A stretch of DNA of 64,000 nt from Viola odorata (lineage: Eukaryota; Streptophyta; Magnoliopsida; Malpighiales; Violaceae). The stretch is taken from assembly GCA_963691705.1 (NCBI GenBank), contig OY829539.1:56642327-56706326 (forward strand), given 5' to 3'. Below the pieces are notes generated by a model that saw only the letters and a program-made list of their open reading frames with translations, made no database searches and was not told the DNA's origin. Shown piece after piece: positions 9,784 through 21,844 of the stretch. The position numbers and the translations under genes were made by a program. Each line of letters opens with the position of its first letter. The stretch's first letter is position 1.

Positions 9784-10940
9784 GTGTTAGGCGTTATCTC
9801 CATGAGCTGCCTCTGTTTCAGCTGCCTCCGTGTTTGGAGCTATCTTCATGTTTTGAGCTGCCTCCGTGTCAGCTGCCTCCGTGTTTGGAGCTATCTTCAT
9901 GTTAGGAGTTGCTTCCGTGTCAGCTGCCTCCGTGTTTGGAGTTATCTCCATGTTTTGAGCTGCCTCCGTGTCAACTGCCTCCGTGTTTGGAGCTATCTTC
10001 ATGTTTTGAGCTGCCTCCATGTCAGCTGCCTCCATGTTAGGAGGTATCTCCATGTTAGGAGCTATCTCCATGTTAGGAGCTGCCTCCGTGTTTGGAGCTA
10101 TCTTCATATTTTGAGCTCCCTCCGTGTCAGTTGCCTCCGTGTTAAGCGTTATCTCCATGAGCTGCCTCTGTGTCAGCTGCCTCCGTGTTTGGAGTTATCT
10201 TCATGTTTGTAGCTGCCTCCGTATCAGCTGCCTCCGTGTTTGGAGCTATCTTCATGTTAGGAGCTGCCTCCGTGTCAGCTGCCTCCGTGTTTGGAGCTAT
10301 CTTCATGTTTTGAGCTGCCTACGTGTCAGTTGCCTCCGTGTTAGGAGCTATCTCCATGTTAGGAGCTGCCTCCGTGTTTGGAGCTATCTTCATATTTTGA
10401 GCTCCCTCCGTGTCAGTTGCCTCCGTGTTAAGCGTTATCTCCATGAGCTGCCTCTGTGTCAGCTGCCTCCGTGTTTGGAGCTATCTTCATGTTTTGAGCT
10501 GCCTCCGTGTTAGCGTTATCTCCATGAGCTGCCTCTGTGTCAGCTGCCTCCGTGTTTGGAGCTATCTTCATGTTTTGAGCTGCCTCCGTGTCAGCTGCCT
10601 CCGTGTTTGGAGCTATCTTCATGTTTTGAGCTGCCTCCGTGTCAGCTGCCTCCGTGTTAGGCGTTATCTCCATGAGCTGCCTCCGTGTTAGGCGTTATCT
10701 CCATGGGCTACCTCTGTTTCAGCTGCCTCCGTGTTTGGAGCTATCTTCATGTTTTGAGCTGCCTCCGTGTCAGCTGCCTCCGTGTTAGGCGTTATCTCCA
10801 TGAGCTGCCTCCGTGTTAGGCGTTATCTCCATGAGCTGCCTCTGTTTCAGCTGCCTCCGTGTTTGGAGCTATCTTCATGTTTTGAGCTGCCTCCGTGTCA
10901 GCTGCCTCCGTGTTAGGCGTTATCTCCATTAGCTGCCTCC
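9784..10940 (+). repeat. HOR family A, copy 8 (1,157 bp)
   Basis: This is the partner of 6119-7275. It has one private change, gtatcagctg (A at 10223). Confidence 0.9.
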
Positions 10941-11969
10941 GTGTTAGGCGTTATCTCAATGAGCTGCCTCTGTTTCAGCTGCCTCCGTGTTTGGAGCTAT
11001 CTTCATGTTTTGAGCTGCCTCCGTGTCAGCTGCCTCCGTGTTTGGAGCTATCTTCATGTTAGGAGTTGCTTCCGTGTCAGCTGCCTCCGTGTTTGGAGTT
11101 ATCTCCATGTTTTGAGCTGCCTCCGTGTCAACTGCCTCCGTGTTTGGAGCTATCTTCATGTTTTGAGCTGCCTCCATGTCAGCTGCCTCCATGTTAGGAG
11201 GTATCTCCATGTTAGGAGCTATCTCCATGTTAGGAGCTGCCTCCGTGTTTGGAGCTATCTTCATATTTTGAGCTCCCTCCGTGTCAGTTGCCTCCGTGTT
11301 AAGCGTTATCTCCATGAGCTGCCTCTGTGTCAGCTGCCTCCGTGTTTGGAGTTATCTTCATGTTTGTAGCTGCCTCCGTGTCAGCTGCCTCCGTGTTTGG
11401 AGCTATCTTCATGTTAGGAGCTGCCTCCGTGTCAGCTGCCTCCGTGTTTGGAGCTATCTTCATGTTTTGAGCTGCCTACGTGTCAGTTGCCTCCGTGTTA
11501 GGAGCTATCTCCATGTTAGGAGCTGCCTCCGTGTTTGGAGCTATCTTCATATTTTGAGCTCCCTCCGTGTCAGTTGCCTCCGTGTTAAGCGTTATCTCCA
11601 TGAGCTGCCTCTGTGTCAGCTGCCTCCGTGTTTGGAGCTATCTTCATGTTTTGAGCTGCCTCCGTGTTAGCGTTATCTCCATGAGCTGCCTCTATGTCAG
11701 CTGCCTCCGTGTTTGGAGCTATCTACATGTTTTGAGCTGCCTCCGTGTCAGCTGCCTCCGTGTTTGGAGCTATCTTCATGTTTTGAGCTGCCTCCGTGTC
11801 AGCTGCCTCCGTGTTAGGCGTTATCTCCATGAGCTGCCTCCGTGTTAGGCGTTATCTCCATGGGCTACCTCTGTTTCAGCTGCCTCCGTGTTTGGAGCTA
11901 TCTTCATGTTTTGAGCTGCCTCCGTGTCAGCTGCCTCCGTGTTAGGCGTTATCTCCATTAGCTGCCTCC
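10941..11969 (+). repeat. HOR family A, copy 9 (1,029 bp; one 128-bp block short)
   Basis: This is the partner of 7276-8432, with the same tatctacatg change (A at 11725) and ctctatgtc. It ends after a single 128-bp-type block instead of two, exactly 128 bp less than the standard copy. At about 11,959 it stops matching the upstream copy. Confidence 0.88.
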
Positions 11970-13050
11970 GTGTTAGGCGTTATCTCCATGAGCTGCCTCT
12001 GTTTCAGCTGCCTCCGTGTTTGGAGCTATCTTCATGTTTTGAGCTGCCTCCGTGTCAGCTGCCTCCGTGTTTGGAGCTATCTTCATGTTAGGAGTTGCTT
12101 CCGTGTCAGCTGCCTCCGTGTTTGGAGTTATCTCCATGTTTTGAGCTGCCTCCGTGTCAACTGCCTCCGTGTTTGGAGCTATCTTCATGTTTTGAGCTGC
12201 CTCCATGTTAGGAGGTATCTCCATGTTAGGAGCTATCTCCATGTTAGGAGCTGCCTCTGTGTCAGCTGCCTCCGTGTTTGGAGCTATCTCCATGTTTTGA
12301 GCTGCCTCCGTGTCAGCTACCTCCGTGTTAGGCGTTATCACCATGAGCTGCCTCTGTGTCAGCTGCCTCCGTGTTTGGAGCTATCTTCATGTTTTGAGCT
12401 GCCTCCGTGTTTGGAGCTATCTTTATGTTTTGAGCTGCCTCCGTGTCAGCTGCCTCCGTGTTTGGACCTATCTTCATGTTTTGAGCTGCCTCTGTGTTAG
12501 GAGCTATCTCCATGTTAGGAGCTGCCTCTGTGTCAGCTGCCTCCGTGTTTGGAGCTATCCTCATGTTTTGAGCTGCCCCCGTGTCAGTTGCCTCCGTATT
12601 AGGCGTTATCACCATGAGCTGCCTCTGTGTCAGCTGCCTCCGTGTTTGGAGCTATCTTCATGTTTTGAGCTGCCTCCGTGTTAGCTGCCTCCGTGTTTGG
12701 AGCTATCTTCATGTTAAGAGCTGCCTCCGTGTCAGCTGCCTCCGTGTTTGGAGCTATCTTCATGTTTTGAGCTGCCTCCGTGTCAGCTACCTCCGTGTTA
12801 GGCGTTATCACCATGAGCTGCCTCTGTGTCAGCTGCCTCCGTGTTTAGAGCTATCTTCATGTTTTGAGCTGCCTCCGTGTCAGCTGCCTCCGTGTTTGGA
12901 GCTATCTTTATGTTTTGAGCTGCCTCCGTGTTTGGACCTATCTTCATGTTTTGAGCTGCCTCTGTGTTAGGAGGTATCTCCATGTTAGGAGCTGCCTCTG
13001 TGTCAGCTGCCTCCGTGTTTGGAGCTATCCTCATGTTTTGAGCTGCCTCC
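11970..13050 (+). repeat. Transition zone from HOR family A to B
   Basis: The segment starts like family A (tctgtttc, taggagttgcttcc, ggaggtatctcc). It then changes to modules with gtcagctacctcc, gttatcaccatg, tatctttatg, ggacctatc, gtattaggcg and the gttaagagc variant near 12,716. The same combination is seen at 18,834-19,900, 28,345-29,400, 49,216-50,000 and 51,999-52,800, so this is a genuine HOR type and not random decay. A tttagagctatc change near 12,845 puts a stop in the plus-strand frame. Confidence 0.78.
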
Positions 13051-15044
13051 GTGTCAGCTGCCTCCGTATTATGCGTTATCACCATGAGCTGCCTCTGTGT
13101 CAGCTGCCTCCGTGTTTGGAGCTATCTTCATGTTTTGAGCTGCCTCCGTGTTAGCTGCCTCCGTGTTTGGAGCTATCTTCATGTTAGGAGCTGCCTCCGT
13201 GTCAGCTGCCTCCGTGTTTGGAGCTATCTTCATGTTTTGAGCTGCCTCCGTGTCAGCTGCCTCCGTGTTAGGAGCTATCTCCATGTTAGGAGCTGCCTCT
13301 GTGTCAGCTGCCTCCGTGTTTGGAGCTATCCTCATGTTTTGAGCTGCCTCCGTGTCAGCTGCCTCCGTGTTAGGCGTTATCACCATGAGCTGCCTCTGTG
13401 TCAGCTGCCTCCGTGTTTGGACCTATCTTCATGTTTTGAGTTGCCTCCGTGTCAGCTGCCTCCGTGTTTGGAGCTATCTTTATGTTTTGAGCTGCCTCCG
13501 TGTCAGCTGCCTCCATGTTTGGAGCTATCTTCATGTTAGGAGCCGCCTCCGTGTCAGCTGCCTCCGTGTTTGGAGCTATCTTCATGTTTTGAGCTGCCTC
13601 CGTGTTTGGAGCTATCTTCATGTTTTGAGCTGCCTACGTGTCAGTTGCCTCCGTGTTAGGAGCTATCTCCATGTTAGGAGCTGCCTCCGTGTTTGGAGCT
13701 ATCTTCATATTTTGAGCTCCCTCCGTGTCAGTTGCCTCCGTGTTAAGCGTTATCTCCATGAGCTGCCTCTGTGTCAGCTGCCTCCGTGTTTGGAGTTATC
13801 TTCATGTTTGTAGCTGCCTCCGTGTCAGCTGCCTCCGTGTTTGGAGCTATCTTCATGTTAGGAGCTGCCTCCGTCTCAGCTGCCTCCGTGTTTGGAGCTA
13901 TCTTCATGTTTTGCGCTGCCTACGTGTCAGTTGCCTCCGTGTTAGGAGCTATCTCCATGTTAGGAGCTGCCTCCGTGTTTGGAGCTATCTTCATATTTTG
14001 AGCTCCCTCCGTGTCAGTTGCCTCCGTGTTAAGCGTTATCTCCATGAGCTGCCTCTGTGTCAGCTGCCTCCGTGTTTGGAGCTATCTTCATGTTTTGAGC
14101 TGCCTCCGTGTTAGCGTTATCTCCATGAGCTGCCTCTGTGTCAGCTGCCTCCGTGTTTGGAGCTATCTTCATGTTTTGAGTTGCCTCCGTGTCAGCTGCC
14201 TCCGTGTTTGGAGCTATCTTCATGTTTTGAGCTGCCTCCGTGTCAGCTGCCTCCGTGTTAGGCGTTATCTCCATGAGCTGCCTCCGTGTTAGGCGTTATC
14301 TCCATGGGCTACCTCTGTTTCAGCTGCCTCCGTGTTTGGAGCTATCTTCATGTTTTGAGCTGCCTCCGTGTCAGCTGCCTCCGTGTTCGGCGTTATCTCC
14401 ATGAGCTGCCTCCGTGTTAGGCGTTATCTCCATGAGCTGCCTCTGTTTCAGCTGCCTCCGTGTTTGGAGCTATCTTCATGTTTTGAGCTGCCTCCGTGTC
14501 AGCTGCCTCCGTGTTAGGCGTTATCTCCATGAGCTGCCTCCGTGTTAGGCGTTATCTCCATGAGCTGCCTCTGTTTCAGCTGCCTCCGTGTTTGGAGCTA
14601 TCTTCATGTTTTGAGCTGCCTCCGTGTCAGCTGCCTCCGTGTTTGGAGCTATCTTCATGTTAGGAGTTGCTTCCGTGTCAGCTGCCTCCGTGTTTGGAGT
14701 TATCTCCATGTTTTGAGCTGCCTCCGTGTCAACTGCCTCCGTGTTTGGAGCTATCTTCATGTTTTGAGCTGCCTCCATGTCAGCTGCCTCCATGTTAGGA
14801 GCTATCTCCATGTTAGGAGCTATCTCCATGTTAGGAGCTGCCTCTGTGTCAGCTGCCTCCGTGTTTGGAGCTATCTTCATGTTTTGAGCTGCCTCCGTGT
14901 CAGCTACCTCCGTGTTAGGCGTTATCACCATGAGCTGCCTCTGTGTCAGCTGCCTCCGTGTTTGGAGCTATCTTCATGTTTTGAGCTGCCTCTGTGTCAG
15001 CTGCCTCCGTGTTTGGAGCTATCCTCATGTTTTGAGCTGCCTCC
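13051..15044 (+). repeat. HOR family B, copy 1 (1,994 bp)
   Basis: The copy starts at the gtattatgcg variant and includes, in order, a family B front (gttatcaccatg, tatcctcatg, ggacctatc, gagccgcctcc near 13,543) and then a family A type middle (tattttgagctccc, gtttgtagc, the 30-bp module near 14,100). It ends in 128-bp blocks containing gttcggcg near 14,387 and the taggagttgcttcc segment. The set recurs at an offset of 1,994 bp. Confidence 0.85.
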
Positions 15045-16987
15045 GTGTCAGCTGCCTCCGTATTATGCGTTATCACCATGAGCTGCCTCTGTGTCAGCTG
15101 CCTCCGTGTTTGGAGCTATCTTCATGTTTTGAGCTGCCTCCGTGTTAGCTGCCTCCGTGTTTGGAGCTATCTTCATGTTAGGAGCTGCCTCCGTGTCAGC
15201 TGCCTCCGTGTTTGGAGCTATCTTCATGTTTTGAGCTGCCTCCGTGTCAGCTGCCTCCGTGTTAGGAGCTATCTCCATGTTAGGAGCTGCCTCTGTGTCA
15301 GCTGCCTCCGTGTTTGGAGCTATCCTCATGTTTTGAGCTGCCTCCGTGTCAGCTGCCTCCGTGTTAGGCGTTATCACCATGAGCTGCCTCTGTGTCAGCT
15401 GCCTCCGTGTTTGGACCTATCTTCATGTTTTGAGTTGCCTCCGTGTCAGCTGCCTCCGTGTTTGGAGCTATCTTTATGTTTTGAGCTGCCTCCGTGTCAG
15501 CTGCCTCCATGTTTGGAGCTATCTTCATGTTAGGAGCCGCCTCCGTGTCAGCTGCCTCCGTGTTTGGAGCTATCTTCATGTTTTGAGCTGCCTCCGTGTT
15601 TGGAGCTATCTTCATGTTTTGAGCTGCCTACGTGTCAGTTGCCTCCGTGTTAGGAGCTATCTCCATGTTAGGAGCTGCCTCCGTGTTTGGAGCTATCTTC
15701 ATATTTTGAGCTCCCTCCGTGTCAGTTGCCTCCGTGTTAAGCGTTATCTCCATGAGCTGCCTCTGTGTCAGCTGCCTCCGTGTTTGGAGTTATCTTCATG
15801 TTTGTAGCTGCCTCCGTGTCAGCTGCCTCCGTGTTTGGAGCTATCTTCATGTTAGGAGCTGCCTCCGTCTCAGCTGCCTCCGTGTTTGGAGCTATCTTCA
15901 TGTTTTGAGCTGCCTACGTGTCAGTTGCCTCCGTGTTAGGAGCTATCTCCATGTTAGGAGCTGCCTCCGTGTTTGGAGCTATCTTCATATTTTGAGCTCC
16001 CTCCGTGTCAGTTGCCTCCGTGTTAAGCGTTATCTCCATGAGCTGCCTCTGTGTCAGCTGCCTCCGTGTTTAGAGCTATCTTCATGTTTTGAGCTGCCTC
16101 CGTGTTAGCGTTATCTCCATGAGCTGCCTCTGTGTCAGCTGCCTCCGTGTTTGGAGCTATCTTCATGTTTTGAGTTGCCTCCGTGTCAGCTGCCTCCGTG
16201 TTTGGAGCTATCTTCATGTTTTGAGCTGCCTCCGTGTCAGCTGCCTCCGTGTTAGGCGTTATCTCCATGAGCTGCCTCCGTGTTAGGCGTTATCTCCATG
16301 GGCTACCTCTGTTTCAGCTGCCTCCGTGTTTGGAGCTATCTTCATGTTTTGAGCTGCCTCCGTGTCAGCTGCCTCCGTGTTCGGCGTTATCTCCATGAGC
16401 TGCCTCCGTGTTAGGCGTTATCTCCATGAGCTGCCTCTGTTTCAGCTGCCTCCGTGTTTGGAGCTATCTTCATGTTTTGAGCTGCCTCCGTGTCAGCTGC
16501 CTCCGTGTTAGGCGTTATCTCCATGAGCTGCCTCCGTGTTAGGCGTTATCTCCATGAGCTGCCTCTGTTTCAGCTGCCTCCGTGTTTGGAGCTATCTTCA
16601 TGTTTTGAGCTGCCTCCGTGTCAGCTGCCTCCGTGTTTGGAGTTATCTCCATGTTTTGAGCTGCCTCCGTGTCAACTGCCTCCGTGTTTGGAGCTATCTT
16701 CATGTTTTGAGCTGCCTCCATGTCAGCTGCCTCCATGTTAGGAGCTATCTCCATGTTAGGAGCTATCTCCATGTTAGGAGCTGCCTCTGTGTCAGCTGCC
16801 TCCGTGTTTGGAGCTATCTTCATGTTTTGAGCTGCCTCCGTGTCAGCTACCTCCGTGTTAGGCGTTATCACCATGAGCTGCCTCTGTGTCAGCTGCCTCC
16901 GTGTTTGGAGCTATCTTCATGTTTTGAGCTGCCTCTGTGTCAGCTGCCTCCGTGTTTGGAGCTATCCTCATGTTTTGAGCTGCCTCC
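15045..16987 (+). repeat. HOR family B, copy 2 (1,943 bp)
   Basis: This copy matches 13,051-15,044, but one 51-bp unit is missing from the segment starting at 16,536, which accounts for the exact length difference. It also carries tttagagctatc near 16,071. A third, shortened copy begins at 16,988 and forms the start of the 9.5-kb duplication. Confidence 0.85.
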
Positions 16988-18335
16988 GTGTCAGCTGCCT
17001 CCGTATTATGCGTTATCACCATGAGCTGCCTCTGTGTCAGCTGCCTCCGTGTTTGGAGCTATCTTCATGTTTTGAGCTGCCTCCGTGTTAGCTGCCTCCG
17101 TGTTTGGAGCTATCTTCATGTTAGGAGCTGCCTCCGTGTCAGCTGCCTCCGTGTTTGGAGCTATCTTCATGTTTTGAGCTGCCTCCGTGTCAGCTGCCTC
17201 CGTGTTAGGAGCTATCTCCATGTTAGGAGCTGCCTCTGTGTCAGCTGCCTCCGTGTTTGGAGTTATCCTCATGTTTTGAGCTGCCTCCGTGTCAGCTGCC
17301 TCCGTGTTAGGCGTTATCACCATGAGCTGCCTCTGTGTCAGCTGCCTCCGTGTTTGGACCTATCTTCATGTTTTGAGTTGCCTCCATGTCAGCTGCCTCC
17401 GTGTTTGGAGCTATCTTTATGTTTTGAGCTGCCTCCGTGTCAGCTGCCTCCATGTTTGGAGCTATCTTCATGTTAGGAGCCGCCTCCGTGTCAGCTGCCT
17501 CCGTGTTTGGAGCTATCTTCATGTTTTGAGCTGCCTCCGTGTTTGGAGCTATCTTCATGTTTTGAGCTGCCTACGTGTCAGTTGCCTCCGTGTTAGGAGC
17601 TATCTCCATGTTAGGAGCTGCCTCCGTGTTTGGAGCTATCTTCATATTTTGAGCTCCCTCCGTGTCAGTTGCCTCCGTGTTAAGCGTTATCTCCATGAGC
17701 TGCCTCTGTGTCAGCTGCCTCCGTGTTTGGAGTTATCTTCATGTTTGTAGCTGCCTCCGTGTCAGCTGCCTCCGTGTTTGGAGCTATCTTCATGTTAGGA
17801 GCTGCCTCCGTCTCAGCTGCCTCCGTGTTTGGAGCTATCTTCATGTTTTGAGCTGCCTACGTGTCAGTTGCCTCCGTGTTAGGAGCTATCTCCATGTTAG
17901 GAGCTGCCTCCGTGTTTGGAGCTATCTTCATATTTTGAGCTCCCTCCGTGTCAGTTGCCTCCGTGTTAAGCGTTATCTCCATGAGCTGCCTCTGTGTCAG
18001 CTGCCTCCGTGTTTGGAGCTATCTTCATGTTTTGAGCTGCCTCCGTGTTAGCGTTATCTCCATGAGCTGCCTCTGTGTCAGCTGCCTCCGTGTTTGGAGC
18101 TATCTTCATGTTTTGAGTTGCCTCCGTGTCAGCTGCCTCCGTGTTTGGAGCTATCTTCATGTTTTGAGCTGCCTCCGTGTCAGCAGCCTCCGTGTTAGGC
18201 GTTATCTCCATGAGCTGCCTCCGTGTTAGGCGTTATCTCCATGGGCTACCTCTGTTTCAGCTGCCTCCGTGTTTGGAGCTATCTTCATGTTTTGAGCTGC
18301 CTCCGTGTTCGGCGTTATCTCCATGAGCTGCCTCC

Positions 18336-18833
18336 GTGTTAGGCGTTATCTCCATGAGCTGCCTCTGTTTCAGCTGCCTCCGTGTTTGGAGCTATCTTCA
18401 TGTTTTTAGCTGCCTCCGTGTCAGCTGCCTCCGTGTTTGGAGCTATCTTCATGTTAGGAGTTGCTTCCGTGTCAGCTGCCTCCGTGTTTGGAGTTATCTC
18501 CATGTTTTGAGCTGCCTCCGTGTCAACTGCCTCCGTGTTTGGAGCTATCTTCATGTTTTGAGCTGCCTCCATGTCAGCTGCCTCCATGTTAGGAGCTATC
18601 TCCATGTTAGGAGCTATCTCCATGTTAGGAGCTGCCTCTGTGTCAGCTGCCTCCGTGTTTGGAGCTATCTTCATGTTTTGAGCTGCCTCCGTGTCAGCTA
18701 CCTCCGTGTTAGGCGTTATCCCCATGAGCTGCCTCTGTGTCAGCTGCCTCCGTGTTTGGAGCTATCTTCATGTTTTGAGCTGCCTCCGTGTCAGCTGCCT
18801 CCGTGTTAGGCGTTATCTCCATGAGCTGCCTCC
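18336..18833 (+). repeat. Local 498-bp HOR repeat, first of a pair with 18,834
   Basis: The string starting at 18,336 recurs at 18,834 (offset 498 bp), and the pair is copied in the right half of the 9.5-kb duplication at 27,847 and 28,345. The first member has the gtttttagc change near 18,405; the second lacks one 18-bp sub-repeat. Confidence 0.8.
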
Positions 18834-19980
18834 GTGTTAGGCGTTATCTCCATGAGCTGCCTCTGTTTCAGCTGCCTCCATGTTTGGAGCTATCTTCATG
18901 TTTTGAGCTGCCTCCGTGTCAGCTGCCTCCGTGTTTGGAGCTATCTTCATGTTAGGAGTTGCTTCCGTGTCAGCTGCCTCCGTGTTTGGAGTTATCTCCA
19001 TGTTTTGAGCTGCCTCCGTGTTAACTGCCTCCGTGTTTGGAGCTATCTTCATGTTTTGAGCTGCCTCCATGTCAGCTGCCTCCATGTTAGGAGCTATCTC
19101 CATGTTAGGAGCTGCCTCTGTGTCAGCTGCCTCCGTGTTTGGAGCTATCTTCATGTTTTGAGCTGCCTCCGTGTCAGCTACCTCCGTGTTAGGCGTTATC
19201 ACCATGAGCTGCCTCTGTGTCAGCTGCCTCCGTGTTTGGAGCTATCTTCATGTTTTGAGCTGCCTCCGTGTTTGGAGCTATCTTTATGTTTTGAGCTGCC
19301 TCCGTGTCAGCTGCCTCCGTGTTTGGACCTATCTTCATGTTTTGAGCTGCCTCTGTGTTAGGAGCTATCTCCATGTTAGGAGCTGCCTCTGTGTCAGCTG
19401 CCTCCGTGTTTGGAGCTATCCTCATGTTTTGAGCTGCCTCCGTGTCAGTTGCCTCCGTATTAGGCGTTATCACCATGAGCTGCCTCTGTGTCAGCTGCCT
19501 CCGTGTTTAGAGCTATCTTCATGTTTTGAGCTGCCTCCGTGTTAGCTGCCTCCGTGTTTGGAGTTATCTTCATGTTAAGAGCTGCCTCCGTGTCAGCTGC
19601 CTCCGTGTTTGGAGCTATCTTCATGTTTTGAGCTGCCTCCGTGTCAGCTACCTCCGTGTTAGGCGTTATCACCATGAGCTGCCTCTGTGTCAGCTGCCTC
19701 CGTGTTTGGAGCTATCTTCATGTTTTGAGCTGCCTCCGTGTCAGCCGCCTCCGTGTTTGGAGCTATCTTTATGTTTTGAGCTGCCTCCGTGTTTGGACCT
19801 ATCTTCATGTTTTGAGCTGCCTCTGTGTTAGGAGGTATCTCCATGTTAGGAGCTGCCTCTGTGTCAGCTGCCTCCGTGTTTGGAGCTATCCTCATGTTTT
19901 GAGCTGCCTCCGTGTCAGCTGCCTCCGTATTATGCGTTATCACCATGAGCTGCCTCTGTGTCAGCTGCCTCCGTGTTTGG

Positions 19981-20000
19981 AGCTATTTTCAATTTTTTAG
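19981..20000 (+). repeat. Decayed module agctattttcaattttttag
   Basis: Here the usual gctatcttcatgttttgag has become gctattttcaattttttag, several changes in one module. The identical decayed form is found only at 29,492-29,511, exactly 9,511 bp downstream. It is a private marker for the 9.5-kb duplication. Confidence 0.88.
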
Positions 20001-21259
20001 CTGCCTCCGTGTTAGCTGCCTCCGTGTTTGGAGCTATCTTCATGTTAGGAGCTGCCTCCGTGTCAGCTGCCTCCGTGTTTGGAGCTATCTTCATGTTTTG
20101 AGCTGCCTCCGTGTCAGCTGCCTCCGTGTTAGGAGCTATCTCCATGTTAGGAGCTGCCTCTGTGTCAGCTGCCTCCGTGTTTGGAGCTATCCTCATGTTT
20201 TGAGCTGCCTCCGTGTTAGGTGTTATCACCATGAGCTGCCTCTGTGTCAGCTGCCTCCGTGTTTGGAGCTATCTTCATGTTTTGAGTTGCCTCCGTGTCA
20301 CCTGCCTCCGTGTTTGGAGCTATCTTTATGTTTTGAGCTGCCTCCGTGTCAGCTGCCTCCATGTTTGGAGCTATCTTCATGTTTGGAGCTGCCTCCGTGT
20401 CAGCTGCCTCAGTGTTTGGAGCTATCTTCATGTTTTGAGCTGCCTCCGTGTTTGGAGCTATCTTCATGTTTTGAGCTGCCTACGTGTCAGTTGCCTCCGT
20501 GTTAGGAGCTATCTCCATGTTAGGAGCTGCCTCCGTGTTTGGAGCTATCTTCATATTTTGAGCTCCCTCCGTGTCAGTTGCCTCCGTGTTAAGCGTTATC
20601 TCCATGAGCTGCCTCTGTGTCAGCTGCCTCCGTGTTTGGAGTTATCTTCATGTTTGTAGCTGCCTCCGTGTCAGCTGCCTCCGTGTTTGGAGCTATCTTC
20701 ATGTTAGGAGCTGCCTCCGTGTCAGCTGCCTCCGTGTTTGGAGCTATCTTCATGTTTTGAGCTGCCTACGTGTCAGTTGCCTCCGTGTTAGGAGCTATCT
20801 CCATGTTAGGAGCTGCCTCAGTGTTTGGAGCTATCTTCATATTTTGAGCTCCCTCCGTGTCAGTTGCCTCCGTGTTAAGCGTTATCTCCATGAGCTGCCT
20901 CTGTGTCAGCTGCCTCCGTGTTTGGAGCTATCTTCATGTTTTGAGCTGCCTCCGTGTTAGCGTTATCTCCATGAGCTGCCTCTGTGTCAGCTGCCTCCGT
21001 GTTTGGAGCTATCTTCATGTTTTGAGCTGCCTCCGTGTCAGCTGCCTCCGTGTTTGGAGCTATCTTCATGTTTTGAGCTGCCTCCGTGTCAGCTGCCTCC
21101 GTGTTAGGCGTTATCTCCATGAGCTGCCTCCGTGTTAGGCGTTATCTCCATGGGCTACCTCTGTTTCAGCTGCCTCCGTGTTTGGAGCTATCTTCATGTT
21201 TTGAGCTGCCTCCGTGTCAGCTGCCTCCGTGTTAGGCGTTATCTCCATGAGCTGCCTCC

Positions 21260-21844
21260 GTGTTAGGCGTTATCTCCATGAGCTGCCTCTGTTTCAGCTG
21301 CCTCCGTGTTTGGAGCTATCTTTATGTTTTGAGCGGCCTCCGTGTCAGCTGCCTCCGTGTTTGGAGCTATCTTCATGTTAGGAGTTGCTTCCGTGTCAGC
21401 TGCCTCCGTGTTTGGAGTTATCTCCATGTTTTGAGCTGCCTCCGTGTCAGCTGCCTCCGTGTTTGGAGCTATCTTCATGTTTTGAGCTGCCTCCATGTCA
21501 GCTGCCTCCATGTTAGGAGCTATCTCCATGTTAGGAGTTATCTCCATGTTAGGAGCTGCCTCTGTGTCAGCTGCCTCCGTGTTTGGAGCTATCTTCATGT
21601 TTTGAGCTGCCTCCGTGTCAGCTACCTCCGTGTTAGGCGTTATCACCATGAGCTGCCTCTGTGTCAGCTGCCTCTGTGTTTGGAGCTATCTTCATGTTTT
21701 GAGCTGCCTCTGTGTTTGGAGCTATCTTCATGTTTTGAGCTGCCTCCGTGTCAGCTGCCTCAGTGTTTGGAGCTATCTTCATGTTTTGAGCTGCCTCCGT
21801 GTCAGCTGCCTCCGTGTTAGGCGTTATCTCCACGAGCTGCCTCC
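21260..21844 (+). repeat. Local 585-bp HOR repeat, first of a pair with 21,845
   Basis: The segment from 21,260 recurs at 21,845 (offset 585 bp). Both carry tttgagcggcctcc near the start. The pair is copied at 30,771 and 31,356 in the right half of the 9.5-kb duplication. A ccacgagctgcc change near 21,832 and 31,343 marks the joint. Confidence 0.8.

Larger units (their letters stand above)
8294..11958 (+). repeat. 3,665-bp tandem duplication, right copy
   Basis: This is the second copy of the segment at 4,629-8,293. By eye I noted three substitutions between the copies: 7347 T against G, 9396 C against G, and 10223 A against G. I did not make a full alignment, so others may exist. Confidence 0.82.

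Noticed and set aside
13771..14001. Plus-strand frame reading Ala/Ser/Val/Phe-rich repeats, resembling a hydrophobic membrane protein
   Set aside because: This third frame normally has a stop in every 36-bp module (ttttga). It is open here only because of two chance changes (tttgta and tttgcg), with no conservation elsewhere.
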